A stretch of DNA of 39,124 bases from Nitrospirota bacterium (GCA_023481175.1 JAMCWM010000027.1:1-39124), one strand, 5' to 3'. Shown: positions 1-9,900, counted from the stretch's first letter. Numbers and translations are program-made. Notes: generated by a model from the letters alone, not told the origin.

Positions 1-2
1 CC

Positions 3-212
3 AAGATGCTCCAAAACCACAAACCGCTGATCATGAACTGGTTCGAGGCCAAAGGCACCCTTTCCAGCGGAGCCGTGGAGGGCCTGAATCTCAAGGCGAA
101 ACTGACTATGAGAAAATCGTTCGGGTCTCGGTCCACAGATTCGCTGAAAATTGCTCTTTACCATACACTTGCAAATTTACCTGATCCACCGGGTACCCAC
201 GGATTCAGCTGA
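3..212 (+). CDS. ISL3-family transposase, C-terminal fragment
   Basis: The reading frame is already open at the window edge, so only the last 70 or so residues are visible. They carry the conserved ISL3 transposase ending: an NWF.AKG stretch, then SSGAVEGLNLKAKLT, and an ALYHTL motif just before the stop. In this family the segment belongs to the C-terminal part of the DDE domain and contains the last catalytic glutamate (SSGAVEG). Whether the element is intact upstream cannot be judged. The stop codon lies at the edge of the inferred terminal inverted repeat, as expected for a compact insertion sequence. Confidence 0.85.
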   Translation, partial: KMLQNHKPLIMNWFEAKGTLSSGAVEGLNLKAKLTMRKSFGSRSTDSLKIALYHTLANLPDPPGTHGFS

Positions 213-218
213 AGAGCC
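211..218 (+). repeat. Putative right terminal repeat end of the ISL3 element
   Basis: GAAGAGCC directly follows the transposase stop. ISL3 elements typically begin with GGCTCTTC, the exact reverse complement, so this is probably the outer end of the right inverted repeat. The left end and the 8-bp target duplication are outside the window. Confidence 0.45.
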
Positions 219-616
219 AAAAGTGGAAAGAGATTCACGATTCGGGCTTGGAGTCTGGTCCTGTTGGCCCATCGGATCAGCAACCCACAAATAAGGATCA
301 CAGGACGAAAAGTCAAGAGGGATTCGGAAAACCTGAACATCCCTTTTACCTTCCGAAGAGCGTATCGCGTTTTCCAGACAAATACCCGGTCGGGAACGCT
401 CTCCAAGGAGTACTTCGTTGTCGAAGCCATGGCCAGGCCAATGCCGGCATGGATCATGGGTGGCCGGATCTGGCGGGGCGCTTGATATCCTCGCGCGGGA
501 GAGACCGGAGGGTCGGGAGCGGCTCCCTTGGCTTCCCCCCGGCGGAGAGTGTACTCTTGGGGAAATGAGATCTCCCCTGGGGAGGCGCCGGATAACTTCT
601 GACGTGAGGACGCTTG
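219..616. other. Intergenic stretch with no recognisable gene
   Basis: About 400 bp between the IS end and the next gene. Short open frames exist on both strands, but none has a plausible start, ribosome site or family signature. An imperfect inverted repeat (AGAGT-GT-ACTCT, 546-557) lies about 60 bp before the next gene and could be regulatory, though nothing else supports this. Confidence 0.5.
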
Positions 617-1129
617 ATGATTCCCCGCATTCTTTGGCTTGTCTATGGATATCTGCTGGTCTTTCTGACGGGAGGGGCGCTTCTCATGACCCTCTTTGTC
701 GCCCCCTCCCTTTTCGCGCACCTGGGAGTCCGGAAGGCGGGGGAGGCCGTGTCGGTTCTTTTTCCCGGATACTTTCACCTGCTCTTCACGGGAGCGATCA
801 TCGAAGTCTCTCTTCTCCTGCTCCTCTCCCGGATTTCCAGCCGGAAAACAAAGATCCTTCTTTGGGGATGGACGGGCGGCCTGGTCCTTTCGGGAGCCCT
901 GGCTCTCTACCTGGGACCACACGCCCTGGAGCTGAAACGCCTGCACGACCAGATGCCGGCGGACATGGCCCGGTCCGAGGCCTTCGCCCTGGCCCATCGA
1001 ATCACCTTTCTCCTCAATCTCTCCCTCCTCCTGGGACTTCTGGCCGCCACTCTCTCTCTTCTTTCGGGGACGGTCAACCCTCCCCCGGGAACAACTCTTC
1101 CGGTCCCGCAACCAAAAAATCCGGCCTGA
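617..1129 (+). CDS. DUF4149/TMEM205-like four-helix membrane protein
   Basis: About 170 residues with four hydrophobic segments at roughly 3-32, 50-74, 82-103 and 134-156. A proline-rich soluble tail follows. The layout (APSLFAHLG after the first helix, a central GYFH, then a final helix) resembles DUF4149/TMEM205-type proteins, whose function is not settled. ATG 617 is chosen because GTGAGGA lies 6 bases upstream; the TTG at 614 would be too close. The 3' end overlaps the end of the convergent gph gene by 56 bases. The family call is by gestalt, not by a catalytic motif. Confidence 0.65.
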   Translation: MIPRILWLVYGYLLVFLTGGALLMTLFVAPSLFAHLGVRKAGEAVSVLFPGYFHLLFTGAIIEVSLLLLLSRISSRKTKILLWGWTGGLVLSGALALYLGPHALELKRLHDQMPADMARSEAFALAHRITFLLNLSLLLGLLAATLSLLSGTVNPPPGTTLPVPQPKNPA

Positions 1130-1724
1130 ACGACGGGTTGCCCGCGGGATCCCCGAAGCCCCAGAGAACTCCGCAGGTTCTGACACCTGCCCGGAGCCCC
1201 GCCTCGATGTCCACGGCGCTGTCTCCGACCATGAGGACCCGCCCGGGATCGACGCCGCGACCTTCCACCACGTGCAGGATCGGCATGGGGTGGGGCTTTC
1301 TTTCGGAACAGGTGTCCCCTCCCACGATCTCGGCAAAGAGGCGGTCGGCCCCCAGCCGTTCGAGAAGGGACCGGCAGAGTCCTTCGCGCTTGTTGGAGAC
1401 CACGGCGGAAGGGACGCTAAGACGGGCGATCCCCTCCGCCATCCCGTCATAGAACCGGGTGTTGTCGGCAAGATGTTTCCGGTACCATTCCAGGAAAAGA
1501 TCGATCGCCCTTTCCACCGTCTCTGCAGAGGCCTCCTTCGGAAGAGCTTCGGTCACGAGGTGCCGCACACCCTTTCCGACCATCCGTGAAAACCGGTCGA
1601 ACGGGACGAGGGGGTATCCCAGGGCCCTCATGGCCACATTTGTGGCCTCCACCAGATCCAGGCGGGAATCCACCAGCGTCCCGTCCAGATCCCAGAGAAT
1701 CAGTTCGTAGTCTTCCAGCCGCAC
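1074..1724 (-). CDS. gph: Phosphoglycolate phosphatase-like HAD hydrolase
   Basis: A 216-residue haloacid dehalogenase-superfamily phosphatase. Visible motifs are DxDGT at residues 12-16 (nucleophile Asp12, acid/base Asp14), a Ser of motif II in SNKREG, the motif III lysine in ERKPHP, and GDSxxD of motif IV. The helical cap between motifs I and II fits Gph/PGP-type enzymes, which dephosphorylate 2-phosphoglycolate in the cytoplasm. Substrate is inferred from family resemblance only. GTG 1724 is chosen because AAGGAGG lies 8 bases upstream. It is the last gene of the minus-strand gap operon, starting 14 bases after the permease stop. Confidence 0.8.
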   Translation of the reverse strand: MRLEDYELILWDLDGTLVDSRLDLVEATNVAMRALGYPLVPFDRFSRMVGKGVRHLVTEALPKEASAETVERAIDLFLEWYRKHLADNTRFYDGMAEGIARLSVPSAVVSNKREGLCRSLLERLGADRLFAEIVGGDTCSERKPHPMPILHVVEGRGVDPGRVLMVGDSAVDIEAGLRAGVRTCGVLWGFGDPAGNPSFRPDFLVAGPEELFPGEG

Positions 1725-1738
1725 CTGAGGTCCCTCCT

Positions 1739-2782
1739 TCACGTGTGTCCTTTTCTGTTTGCCTCTCCCTCTCCGGAGGCCTCCCGGAGGACATCCCCCA
1801 GGCGATTGAAGAGGACGACCAGAAGGACGATGAGCCCCCCCGAAGCCAGAAGCCACGGGGCGCTGTTCATCGTCTCGAGGGACTGGCTCTCCGAGAGGAT
1901 GTTTCCCAGGCTGGGATGAGGCTCGGACAATCCCAGCCCGAGAAAGGAGAGACCGGCCTCGCCCACGATGAAGGCCGGGATCGAGAGCGTGACGCTGACC
2001 AGAAGATAGTAGCGCATGTTGGGGAGAAGATGGCGGAAGATGATTCGGGCGGGGGAAGCTCCCGCCGCCACGGCCGCGAGGACAAAGTCCCGGCCGGACA
2101 GGGAGAGGACGAGCCCCCGCACCACGCGCGAGAGGGAGGCCCACCCGATCAGGCTCAGAGACCCTGTGATGATCAGGGTGACCGCCTCGCTCGACAGTCC
2201 GTAGGGAACGATGGACCGGAGCCCCATCAGAAGGTAAAGGGCCGGCACGGCCATGACGATCTCGGAGAGGCGCATCAGGATGCGGTCCGTCCATCCTCCG
2301 GCATATCCCGCGACCAGCCCCACGACAGTTCCGATCGAGAAGGAGATGGCCACACCCAAAAGGGACAGCAGGAAAGAAAAGCGCATGCCGTAGAGAAGCC
2401 GGGAAAAAAGATCCCGCCCGAAGAGGTCTCCTCCCATCAGGTAGAGGCGGCCGGGCGAGCGGGCACAGAGGAGATGACGGGAGGAGTGGAGGAATCCCCA
2501 CATCGTGTAGGCCTCTCCCCGGCAGAAAAATCGGAGGGGAACCGTCCGTCCGGAGGTCCCATACCGGCGCCTCACCGGATCCCTGAGGGCGAGGATAGGA
2601 ACGACCAGACCTCCCGGCCCCATTTTCGGCCAGACCGCGGGGGCGTAGGGGAGGTCGAATCGCACGGAGTCATAGCGGTAGGGCGCCAGAAATTCCGCAA
2701 AAAGGCTCGTGGTTCCGAGGATGATCAGCAGAATCCCCGACACTCCCACCCTTCGAAGAATGGCCCCTGCCCTTTGCCTCAT
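1739..2782 (-). CDS. Peptide/nickel-type ABC transporter permease (DppC/OppC-like)
   Basis: A 347-residue inner-membrane permease of the binding-protein-dependent family. The N-terminal helix is followed by a long periplasmic insertion (about residues 35-115), then LFGRDLFSRLLYG, the usual entry into the core permease domain. The EAA loop that contacts the ATPase is seen as AAVAAGASPARIIFRHLLPN. The C-terminal GLSFLGLGL segment is typical of DppC/OppC. It overlaps the upstream permease gene by 4 bases and would form a heterodimer with it. No ATPase gene accompanies it here. Confidence 0.88.
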   Translation of the reverse strand: MRQRAGAILRRVGVSGILLIILGTTSLFAEFLAPYRYDSVRFDLPYAPAVWPKMGPGGLVVPILALRDPVRRRYGTSGRTVPLRFFCRGEAYTMWGFLHSSRHLLCARSPGRLYLMGGDLFGRDLFSRLLYGMRFSFLLSLLGVAISFSIGTVVGLVAGYAGGWTDRILMRLSEIVMAVPALYLLMGLRSIVPYGLSSEAVTLIITGSLSLIGWASLSRVVRGLVLSLSGRDFVLAAVAAGASPARIIFRHLLPNMRYYLLVSVTLSIPAFIVGEAGLSFLGLGLSEPHPSLGNILSESQSLETMNSAPWLLASGGLIVLLVVLFNRLGDVLREASGEGEANRKGHT

Positions 2783-3747
2783 GCCCGTTCCCTGACCCGG
2801 GGATCGAGAAAGTAGAGCATCATGTCGGACAGAAGGTTCCCCAGAAGAAGGAGGACCGCCCCCATCAGGACCCCCCCCATGACCAGGTAGAGGTCACGCG
2901 TCATCACCGCATGGAGCATGAGGCGCCCCATCCCCGGCCACCCGAAGATCATCTCGGTGAAGGCCGCCCCGGAAAGAAGGCCCCCGAGCTCCATTCCGAA
3001 GAGGGTCACCAGGGGATTGACGGCATTCCTGAAAAGGTAACGCCAGAAGATGACCCGTTCGCGCAGGCCGCGTCCCTTTGCAGCCGTCATGAACGGCTGG
3101 GAGAGAATCTCCAGAACCGAAGAACGCATGAGGCGGTAGAGCACGCCGAAGCTTCCCAGGGCCAGAGTCAGGGCGGGGAGGATCAGGTGGTGGAGCAGAT
3201 CGAGAAGGCGCCCTCCCGCCCCCGTTCCGGCCGCGAAGGCCGACCGGGCGCCTCCGATCGGAAACCACCCCGTCTTTTCGGCGAGAAGAAGACCCAGCAG
3301 AGCGAGAAAGAAGGAGGGAACGGAGATCGAGAGGTAAGAAAAGGAGAGCAGGACCCTGTCGAAAATCCGCCCTTCCCGGCGGGCCCCGAAGACCGCCAGG
3401 GGGAGGGCCGCCCCCCAGGAGATCAAAACGGCGGAGACCGTCAGGAGGAGGGTCATGGGGACCCGCTGGGCGATCAGATCGGAGACGGGGACATGATAGG
3501 AAAAGGAATACCCCAGATCCCCGTGCAGAAGGGCCCGCATCCAGCGGAGGAACTGGGAAAAGAAAGGAAGCCCCAGACCGTACTGCTCCTTCAGGGCGGC
3601 GATCACCCGCGGCGATATCTGGGGATTGAGGGCCATCTGGGAAAGAAAATCCCCCGGGGCGAAGTCCATCATGACGAAGGAAAGGAAGACAATCCCCAGG
3701 AGCACCAGCGCCATATGGGAGAGACGGAGAAGGAGGGCTCTTATCAC
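2779..3747 (-). CDS. Peptide/nickel-type ABC transporter permease (DppB/OppB-like)
   Basis: About 322 residues with six predicted helices. The DppB/OppB hallmarks are an N-terminal helix ending in FAPGD, then LGLPFFSQFLRW and GDLGYSF. The EAA-type loop is AAKGRGLRERVIFWRYLFRNA, and FGWPGMGRL is near the end. The GTG at 3747 overlaps the stop of the binding-protein gene as GTGA, so translation is probably coupled. The first ATG (3714) has no ribosome site and would cut into the first helix. Length matches the family (about 300-340). Confidence 0.88.
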   Translation of the reverse strand: MIRALLLRLSHMALVLLGIVFLSFVMMDFAPGDFLSQMALNPQISPRVIAALKEQYGLGLPFFSQFLRWMRALLHGDLGYSFSYHVPVSDLIAQRVPMTLLLTVSAVLISWGAALPLAVFGARREGRIFDRVLLSFSYLSISVPSFFLALLGLLLAEKTGWFPIGGARSAFAAGTGAGGRLLDLLHHLILPALTLALGSFGVLYRLMRSSVLEILSQPFMTAAKGRGLRERVIFWRYLFRNAVNPLVTLFGMELGGLLSGAAFTEMIFGWPGMGRLMLHAVMTRDLYLVMGGVLMGAVLLLLGNLLSDMMLYFLDPRVRERA

Positions 3748-5477
3748 CGGATCACCAGCCGGGCTTTCTGGGTCACGAGGGAGATATGGGGGATCACCCC
3801 GCCCAGGGGAGTGGGATGGATCCCCCCCAGGGTCTTGCGGACGGCCGTGATGGCGTCGGGGCTCACGAGGTCGACCATCGGAACCTCCCGTGTGGCGATT
3901 TCCTGCCATCGGTCGTAGATTTTTTTTCGCCGTTCCGGGTCGAAGGTGGCGACTCCCTGATCGAAGAGCCGGTCCACCTCGGCTTCCCAGGGGGTGGAGG
4001 GAGTTTTCTCCCCGGGATTCCAGAGGTGAAGAAAGCCCGAAGAACGCCAGACCGTCGCATTCCCGTGGGGATCCAGGGACCCGGTGAGTCCGAACAGGAG
4101 CATTTCCCACTGATGGGAGGAAAGGACCATCGTCGAGAGCATGTTGAACTGGAGAGGGACCACCCGGATCCGCATCCCCAGGGGAGCCAGCATGGCCTGG
4201 ACCATCTGGGCCATGGAGATCCGCTCGGGGGATTCGGTGTTGGTCATGAGAAGGATCGTGACCGGGTGGCCGGAGGCATCGTAAAGGCGTCCGTTTTTCC
4301 GGACGAACCCGTCTTTTTCCAGAAGGGCCCGGGCGCGGGGAAGGTCTTTGTGGTAGCGGAAGACCGCCGGATTGAAGAAGGTCTTGTTGGCCGGGCTCAC
4401 CGGACCGGGGATCGGCGCCCCCAATCCGTTATAGATCACGTTGACCAGAGCCTTTCGGTCGAGGGCGTAGGCGATCGCCTGCCGGAAACGCCGGCTTCTG
4501 AACCAGGCGACCTTGTAGGACGGGATGGGGGCCTTGGGGTTTTCATTGAAGGTCAGAAAGGTTTCCGCCTGGGACGGCCCCCGCACGAGAAGCCGGAAAG
4601 CCCGGGAGCCGGCCGCATCGGAAAGCACAGGCACCTGGGCGGGGCTCACCCCGATCAGGTCGCTTTTTCCGGCCAGGAAGCGGAGAAGTTCGCTGTTCTG
4701 GTTGGGAATGATCCGGAGAAGGACGCGGTCGAGATAGGGCAGATTTCCCGGAATCGGACGCTTCAGGCCTCTGGGAGGCGTATAGAGGGGATTGCGCACA
4801 AGGAGGAGGTACTGCCCGGGAACATATCGCTCGAGACGGAAGGGGCCTGTCCCAACGATCCCCGCCGGCGGCGTCCGCACCGACCAGGCGGTGTTGAAGC
4901 GTCCGGCGCTGACGGCCCCGGACAAAAGATGTTCGGGAAGGATCTCCACCCCCAGCTCTTCCAGAAGGGGGGCGAAGGGCTTCGCCGTCTCGAAGACGAC
5001 CGTCCTGTCGTCGATGGCCCGGACGGTGAAGGGCTTCCCGTCGACCGTGAGGATGTCCCGCACGGCGGCGGCCACGGCCGGATTGTAATAGACGCGGTTG
5101 AAGGTGAAGACCACGTCCTGCGCGGTCAGCGGAACCCCGTCCGACCAGCGGAGTCCCTTCTCCAGAGTAAAGGTCACCCGCAATCCGGACGGGTCGATCC
5201 TCCACCGGTCGGCAAGATCCGGCTTTATTTGCCCGTCATAAGGGGAGACCCGCGTCAGGCCGCGGAAGAGATAGCCCAGGACCTGCGTGCTGGTCGTCTC
5301 CTGGGCCAGGGCCGGATTGAAGGTCTTGGGATCGGAGAGAATGTCGAAGGTCAGGCGCCCGTGCAGGGGGGAGGGACGGGGAACGAGGGAAAAGACCCCC
5401 TCCGTCCCTCCGGCTCCTCCCCGGGAACAGGAAGGAAGAAGCAGAAAGAGGACGACGAGCCAGTGCCGGAGTTTCAA
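3744..5477 (-). CDS. Extracellular solute-binding protein family 5 (peptide-binding lipoprotein)
   Basis: About 577 residues, the SBP_bac_5 family that delivers oligopeptides or related solutes to the DppBC-type permeases encoded next. It begins with a short lipoprotein signal (hydrophobic run, then LLPSC, lipidated Cys about residue 17). Family features include FDILSDPKTFNPA, the repeated GYLFRGL, and FTFNRVYYNP. There is no ATG. TTG 5477 is chosen because it gives a compact signal peptide just after the secG stop; no strong ribosome site is visible, so the start is uncertain. Actual substrate unknown. Confidence 0.82.
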   Translation of the reverse strand: MKLRHWLVVLFLLLPSCSRGGAGGTEGVFSLVPRPSPLHGRLTFDILSDPKTFNPALAQETTSTQVLGYLFRGLTRVSPYDGQIKPDLADRWRIDPSGLRVTFTLEKGLRWSDGVPLTAQDVVFTFNRVYYNPAVAAAVRDILTVDGKPFTVRAIDDRTVVFETAKPFAPLLEELGVEILPEHLLSGAVSAGRFNTAWSVRTPPAGIVGTGPFRLERYVPGQYLLLVRNPLYTPPRGLKRPIPGNLPYLDRVLLRIIPNQNSELLRFLAGKSDLIGVSPAQVPVLSDAAGSRAFRLLVRGPSQAETFLTFNENPKAPIPSYKVAWFRSRRFRQAIAYALDRKALVNVIYNGLGAPIPGPVSPANKTFFNPAVFRYHKDLPRARALLEKDGFVRKNGRLYDASGHPVTILLMTNTESPERISMAQMVQAMLAPLGMRIRVVPLQFNMLSTMVLSSHQWEMLLFGLTGSLDPHGNATVWRSSGFLHLWNPGEKTPSTPWEAEVDRLFDQGVATFDPERRKKIYDRWQEIATREVPMVDLVSPDAITAVRKTLGGIHPTPLGGVIPHISLVTQKARLVIR

Positions 5478-5493
5478 GGCGCGCCAAAACCCG

Positions 5494-5823
5494 TCAGGGT
5501 TTTTTGGCAGGAACGGCCGGAGCCTGTGCCTTGGAGGGAAGGGCCGGAGCCGGAAGCGCCTGGATCGGGGCATTGAGAAGCAGGGAGGAGCCGACGGTGT
5601 TCTGCTTGAGCAGGGCCAGGGAGAGGGAGGTCACCATGAAGATGGTCGCAAGAACCACCGTAACCTTGCTCAGAAAGGGAGTGGCTCCGCGGGCCCCGAA
5701 CATCGACTGGCTTGAGCCGCCGATCATGACCCCGGTTTCAGCCCCCTTCCCGGACTGGAGAAGGACCGCGGCAATGATGAGAAGCGAGGTGAGAACATGG
5801 ATGATAGTGATGAAGATGCTCAT
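5494..5823 (-). CDS. secG: SecG, protein-export channel subunit
   Basis: 109 residues. Two membrane helices (about 2-22 and 52-72) flank the conserved SecG loop GKGAETGVMIGGSSQSMFGARG. SecG associates with SecYE and helps SecA-driven export. The C-terminal tail is Ala/Pro-rich. AGGAAGGA lies 8 bases before the ATG. The gene directly follows tpiA, a gap-pgk-tpiA-secG order found in many bacteria. Confidence 0.93.
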   Translation of the reverse strand: MSIFITIIHVLTSLLIIAAVLLQSGKGAETGVMIGGSSQSMFGARGATPFLSKVTVVLATIFMVTSLSLALLKQNTVGSSLLLNAPIQALPAPALPSKAQAPAVPAKKP

Positions 5824-5885
5824 GAAACGATTCCTTCCTGCAAACGATGAAATGTCACTTTCCGACCGGATCCGAAGCGTCTTTG

Positions 5886-6653
5886 CTAAGGGTGGCCGAA
5901 GAGTCTGTCGAAAACCCGGAGGACCGTTTCCGCCTCGAGAAAGGCTCCTCCCACGAGGAAGCCGTGAACCGTCCCTTTTTCGTAAAGCCCGGAAACGCTC
6001 TCGTCGTTGACGGACCCCCCGTAAAGAAGACCTGAAGCACAGTCCTCTCCGAAGGTCTTCCGGAGGTGGGAGGCGACCTCCCGGATATCCCCGAGATCGG
6101 CCGTCCGTCCGGTCCCGATGGCCCACACCGGCTCGTAGGCCCAGTAGACCGGGGTCCGGACTCCCTCCTCGCGGCACTTTGTGACCCGCTCCCAGACCGG
6201 GCCGACCTGTCGGCTCCAGACCGCGGCGCACTGTCCCAAGTCGCGCTCCTGCCGGGTCTCTCCAAAACAGACGACCGGAACGAGGGCTGAAGACAGGGCG
6301 CGGGCGGCCTTTTCGGCGATGGCCCCGTCGGTCTCTCCAAAATACAGGCGCCGTTCCGAGTGTCCGAGGAGAACGCCGTCGACAGCGAGGTCCTTCAGCA
6401 TGGCGGCGCTGACCTCGCCCGTGTAGGCCCCCTTTTCGAAGGCGCACATGTTCTGGGCCATGATCCCGATGGGAAGGTTCCGGCTCCGGCACTGCCCTCC
6501 CAGATAGTCGAGGTAAGGATAAGGAGGGCAGAGAAAGAGGCGGATCCCCCGGTCCCGCCAGATCTTCCAGCGGTCCTCTCCGGACAGGGAGTCCAGATAT
6601 GTGGCAATCTCGCCCCTGGTCATGTTCATCTTCCAGTTGGCGATCATCAGCAT
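5886..6653 (-). CDS. tpiA: Triose-phosphate isomerase
   Basis: 255 residues, the full length of the TIM-barrel enzyme that interconverts dihydroxyacetone phosphate and glyceraldehyde 3-phosphate. Catalytic residues are visible: Asn6 and Lys8 in ANWKMN, His98 in LLGHSERR and Glu174 in AYEPVWAIGTG. The phosphate-binding GGS motif (LLYGGSVN) follows. The ATG at 6653 has GGGAG 5 bases upstream. Only 14 bases separate it from the pgk stop, indicating one transcript. Confidence 0.96.
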   Translation of the reverse strand: MLMIANWKMNMTRGEIATYLDSLSGEDRWKIWRDRGIRLFLCPPYPYLDYLGGQCRSRNLPIGIMAQNMCAFEKGAYTGEVSAAMLKDLAVDGVLLGHSERRLYFGETDGAIAEKAARALSSALVPVVCFGETRQERDLGQCAAVWSRQVGPVWERVTKCREEGVRTPVYWAYEPVWAIGTGRTADLGDIREVASHLRKTFGEDCASGLLYGGSVNDESVSGLYEKGTVHGFLVGGAFLEAETVLRVFDRLFGHP

Positions 6654-6667
6654 GGCCGCTCCCTTTC

Positions 6668-7864
6668 TCAGGTGGCGTCGGGGATCACTGAAAGGCCGGG
6701 GAGCTCCTTGCCCTCGAGAAGTTCGAGGGCCGCACCCCCCCCTGTCGAGATGAAGGTCATGTTGTCCGATTCCCCGGCCCGGTAGACGGCCAGGGCCGTA
6801 TCCCCTCCCCCGACGATCGTCAGAGCGTAGCAATTTGCCACCGAATGGGCCATGGCAAAGGTCCCCCGGGAGAAGGCGTCCTCCTCGAAGACCCCCATCG
6901 GTCCGTTCCAGAGAATGGTCTTGGCGTTTTCCAGAACCTCGGAAAAGAGACGGACGGAGGCGGGCCCGATGTCCAGGGCCGTCCAGCCCGGCGGAATCTC
7001 CTGGTAGGGAACGATCTTGGTGGGGGCGTTGCTCTCCCGGCTCTCTGCCACGACGCAGTCCATCGGAAGATAGAACTTGACGTTTTTTGTTCGGGATTTT
7101 TCCATCATCTCCCGGGCGACCTCCACGAGGTTCTCCTCGACCAGGGATTTTCCGGTCTCGAGCCCCATGGCCCGATAGAAAGTGAAAGCCATGCCGCCCC
7201 CGATCACCATCTTGTCCACCTTCTCGTGGAGGTTGGCGATCACTCCCAGCTTGCTCGAGACCTTTCCGCCTCCCAGGACCGCCACAAAAGGCCGGGTCGG
7301 ATTGGTGATGGCCCCTTTCAGGTAGGAGACCTCCTTCTTCATCAGGAAGCCGATCGACAACTCCTTGACGTAGTGGGTGATTCCCACCACGGAAGCGTGG
7401 CTCCTGTGGGCGGTCCCGAAAGCGTCGTTCACATAGACGTCGGCCAGGCGGGCCAGCTTCCTGGAGAACTCCTCGTCGTTCGACTCCTCCCCCTTGTCGA
7501 ACCGGAGGTTCTCCAGAAGGAAGACCTCTCCGGGAGCCATCTTCTCGATTTCACGCTCCACGGCCGGCCCCACGAGTTCCCCCGTATAGTGGACCTCTTT
7601 CGAGAGGAGACGGGAGAGCCGCTTTGCGACGGGCGCCATGGAGTACCTGGCATCCGGAGCCCCCTTGGGACGTCCCAGATGGGAGGCAAGAATGACCTTC
7701 GCCCCCTCGTCGATCAGGTAATTGATGGTCGGAAGGGCGGACCGGATGCGGCGGTCGTCGGTGATGTGCATGTCCCCGTCCAGGGGAACGTTAAAATCGG
7801 TCCTCAGGAAAACGCGCTTGTTATGGACCTCAAGCTGGTCGACGCACTGCTTCGATCGCTCCAC
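6668..7864 (-). CDS. pgk: Phosphoglycerate kinase
   Basis: 398 residues, the standard bacterial length. It transfers phosphate from 1,3-bisphosphoglycerate to ADP. Signatures are RTDFNVPLD near the N-terminus, ASHLGRPKG, LLENLRFDKGEE, the hinge-region GGGKVSSKLG, WNGPMGVFE and the nucleotide-binding STGGGAALELLEGK. The GTG start at 7864 is preceded by GGAGGAAGG; no ATG fits the expected N-terminal length. It lies 49 bases after gap. Confidence 0.96.
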   Translation of the reverse strand: MERSKQCVDQLEVHNKRVFLRTDFNVPLDGDMHITDDRRIRSALPTINYLIDEGAKVILASHLGRPKGAPDARYSMAPVAKRLSRLLSKEVHYTGELVGPAVEREIEKMAPGEVFLLENLRFDKGEESNDEEFSRKLARLADVYVNDAFGTAHRSHASVVGITHYVKELSIGFLMKKEVSYLKGAITNPTRPFVAVLGGGKVSSKLGVIANLHEKVDKMVIGGGMAFTFYRAMGLETGKSLVEENLVEVAREMMEKSRTKNVKFYLPMDCVVAESRESNAPTKIVPYQEIPPGWTALDIGPASVRLFSEVLENAKTILWNGPMGVFEEDAFSRGTFAMAHSVANCYALTIVGGGDTALAVYRAGESDNMTFISTGGGAALELLEGKELPGLSVIPDAT

Positions 7865-7913
7865 CCTTCCTCCCTGGTCAGAGTGTTCGGGACATCCCGG
7901 ATTTGTTCCGGCC

Positions 7914-8942
<1,029 letters not shown>

Positions 8943-8955
8943 TCACCCTATCCCT

Positions 8956-8968
8956 TCAACATTGTTGA
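8956..8968. repeat. Inverted repeat in the gap leader
   Basis: TCAACA-T-TGTTGA, a perfect 6-bp inverted repeat, sits between the inferred gap promoter and start codon. It could be an operator or a small hairpin; only the symmetry is seen. Confidence 0.35.
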
Positions 8969-9015
8969 CACCCCATCCGGCCACACCCCGCCGGGAAACC
9001 TGCCTTCTGCCTCCG

Positions 9016-9044
9016 ATTATGCGTTTTTTTTCGACTTCATTCAA
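9016..9044 (-). promoter_or_regulatory. Probable sigma-70 promoter of the gap operon
   Basis: On the minus strand TTGAAT and CATAAT are separated by exactly 17 bases. Transcription would start near 9009 and give a leader of about 70 nt before gap. Confidence 0.6.
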
Positions 9045-9055
9045 GGAGAAGGAGC

Positions 9056-9084
9056 TTGCAGAAGCCTTCGGGACGACCCATAAT
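9056..9084 (+). promoter_or_regulatory. Probable sigma-70 promoter of the cytochrome pair
   Basis: TTGCAG, a 17-base spacer and CATAAT lie about 30 bases before the first cytochrome start. It is back to back with the gap promoter, so the two -35 regions are only about 12 bases apart. Confidence 0.55.
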
Positions 9085-9120
9085 GGAGAAAAATCCCGTT
9101 CATTCCCGCGAGGACAGGAG

Positions 9121-9900
9121 ATGATGGTTTCGATGTCAGGATTGCGCGTTTTCACCCCGCCGGCCCTGGCGGGGCTCCTTCTTCTGGGTGCCGTCGTCAC
9201 GATTTTCCCGACCCGGGCCCGGGGTGCCGACACGGAGGCCGCCCTCATCGCCTGGGGCCATACCATCGCCATGCAGGGCAACGGTCTCCCCGGAAACACC
9301 GCCTGCGCCGAATGCCACCGGATCAACGGGGGCGGGATGCCCTCGGTGGGAATCCCCCGGATCGCCGGCCAGACCGAAACCTACATCTACCGCGAAATCC
9401 GGGGCGTCCAGAAAGGAACCCGCTACTCGCCGTACATGGATGGCATCGTCCAGAACCTCTCGCGTCGGGATATCCGGGCGGTCGCTCTCTACTACTCGAC
9501 CGTCCGCACCCCCAAGCTTCACGATCCGGCCGAATACGATCCCTCCCTCCGGGAACTCGGCCGCAGGATCGCCCACCGGGGTCTCTGGGACAGGAACATT
9601 CCCGCCTGCATCCTTTGTCACGGCCAGGATGGCCGGGGGATCCCGCCGAACTTTCCCTATATCGCCGGCCAGAGCACGACCTATCTCACGGGCCAGCTGA
9701 TCTCTTTCGCCGTCGTCAGGAGGAAGGACGACCCCGAAGGACTGATGCGGGGGATCGCCTCCAAGCTCACCCATCAGGAAATCAAGGCGGTGGCCCAGTA
9801 CTTTGCCAGCCTCGATCCGCCCGTCTACGGAAAGATTCCCGAAAAAAACCGGCCGGACCGCCTCCGGCTCATTCCCGAAAAGGAGACACCGACCCCATGA
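9121..9900 (+). CDS. Dihaem cytochrome c4-like protein (TsdB-like electron carrier)
   Basis: 259 residues. A signal peptide (hydrophobic about 8-30, cleavage near ARGA) is followed by two cytochrome c domains of similar design. Haem sites are CAECH (62-66) and CILCH (163-167); each is followed by PxIAGQ and a downstream Met (about 106 and 209) that can be the sixth ligand. This is the cytochrome c4 layout, and the protein would be periplasmic or membrane-anchored by an uncut signal. The ATG at 9121 follows AGGACAGGAG. It overlaps the tsdA-like gene by 4 bases, so it is probably that enzyme's electron acceptor (inference). Confidence 0.8.
   Translation: MMVSMSGLRVFTPPALAGLLLLGAVVTIFPTRARGADTEAALIAWGHTIAMQGNGLPGNTACAECHRINGGGMPSVGIPRIAGQTETYIYREIRGVQKGTRYSPYMDGIVQNLSRRDIRAVALYYSTVRTPKLHDPAEYDPSLRELGRRIAHRGLWDRNIPACILCHGQDGRGIPPNFPYIAGQSTTYLTGQLISFAVVRRKDDPEGLMRGIASKLTHQEIKAVAQYFASLDPPVYGKIPEKNRPDRLRLIPEKETPTP

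Noticed and set aside
264-485. A plus-strand frame of 73 codons after the ISL3 end
   Set aside because: No ribosome site, no family resemblance and overlapping frames of similar quality on both strands.
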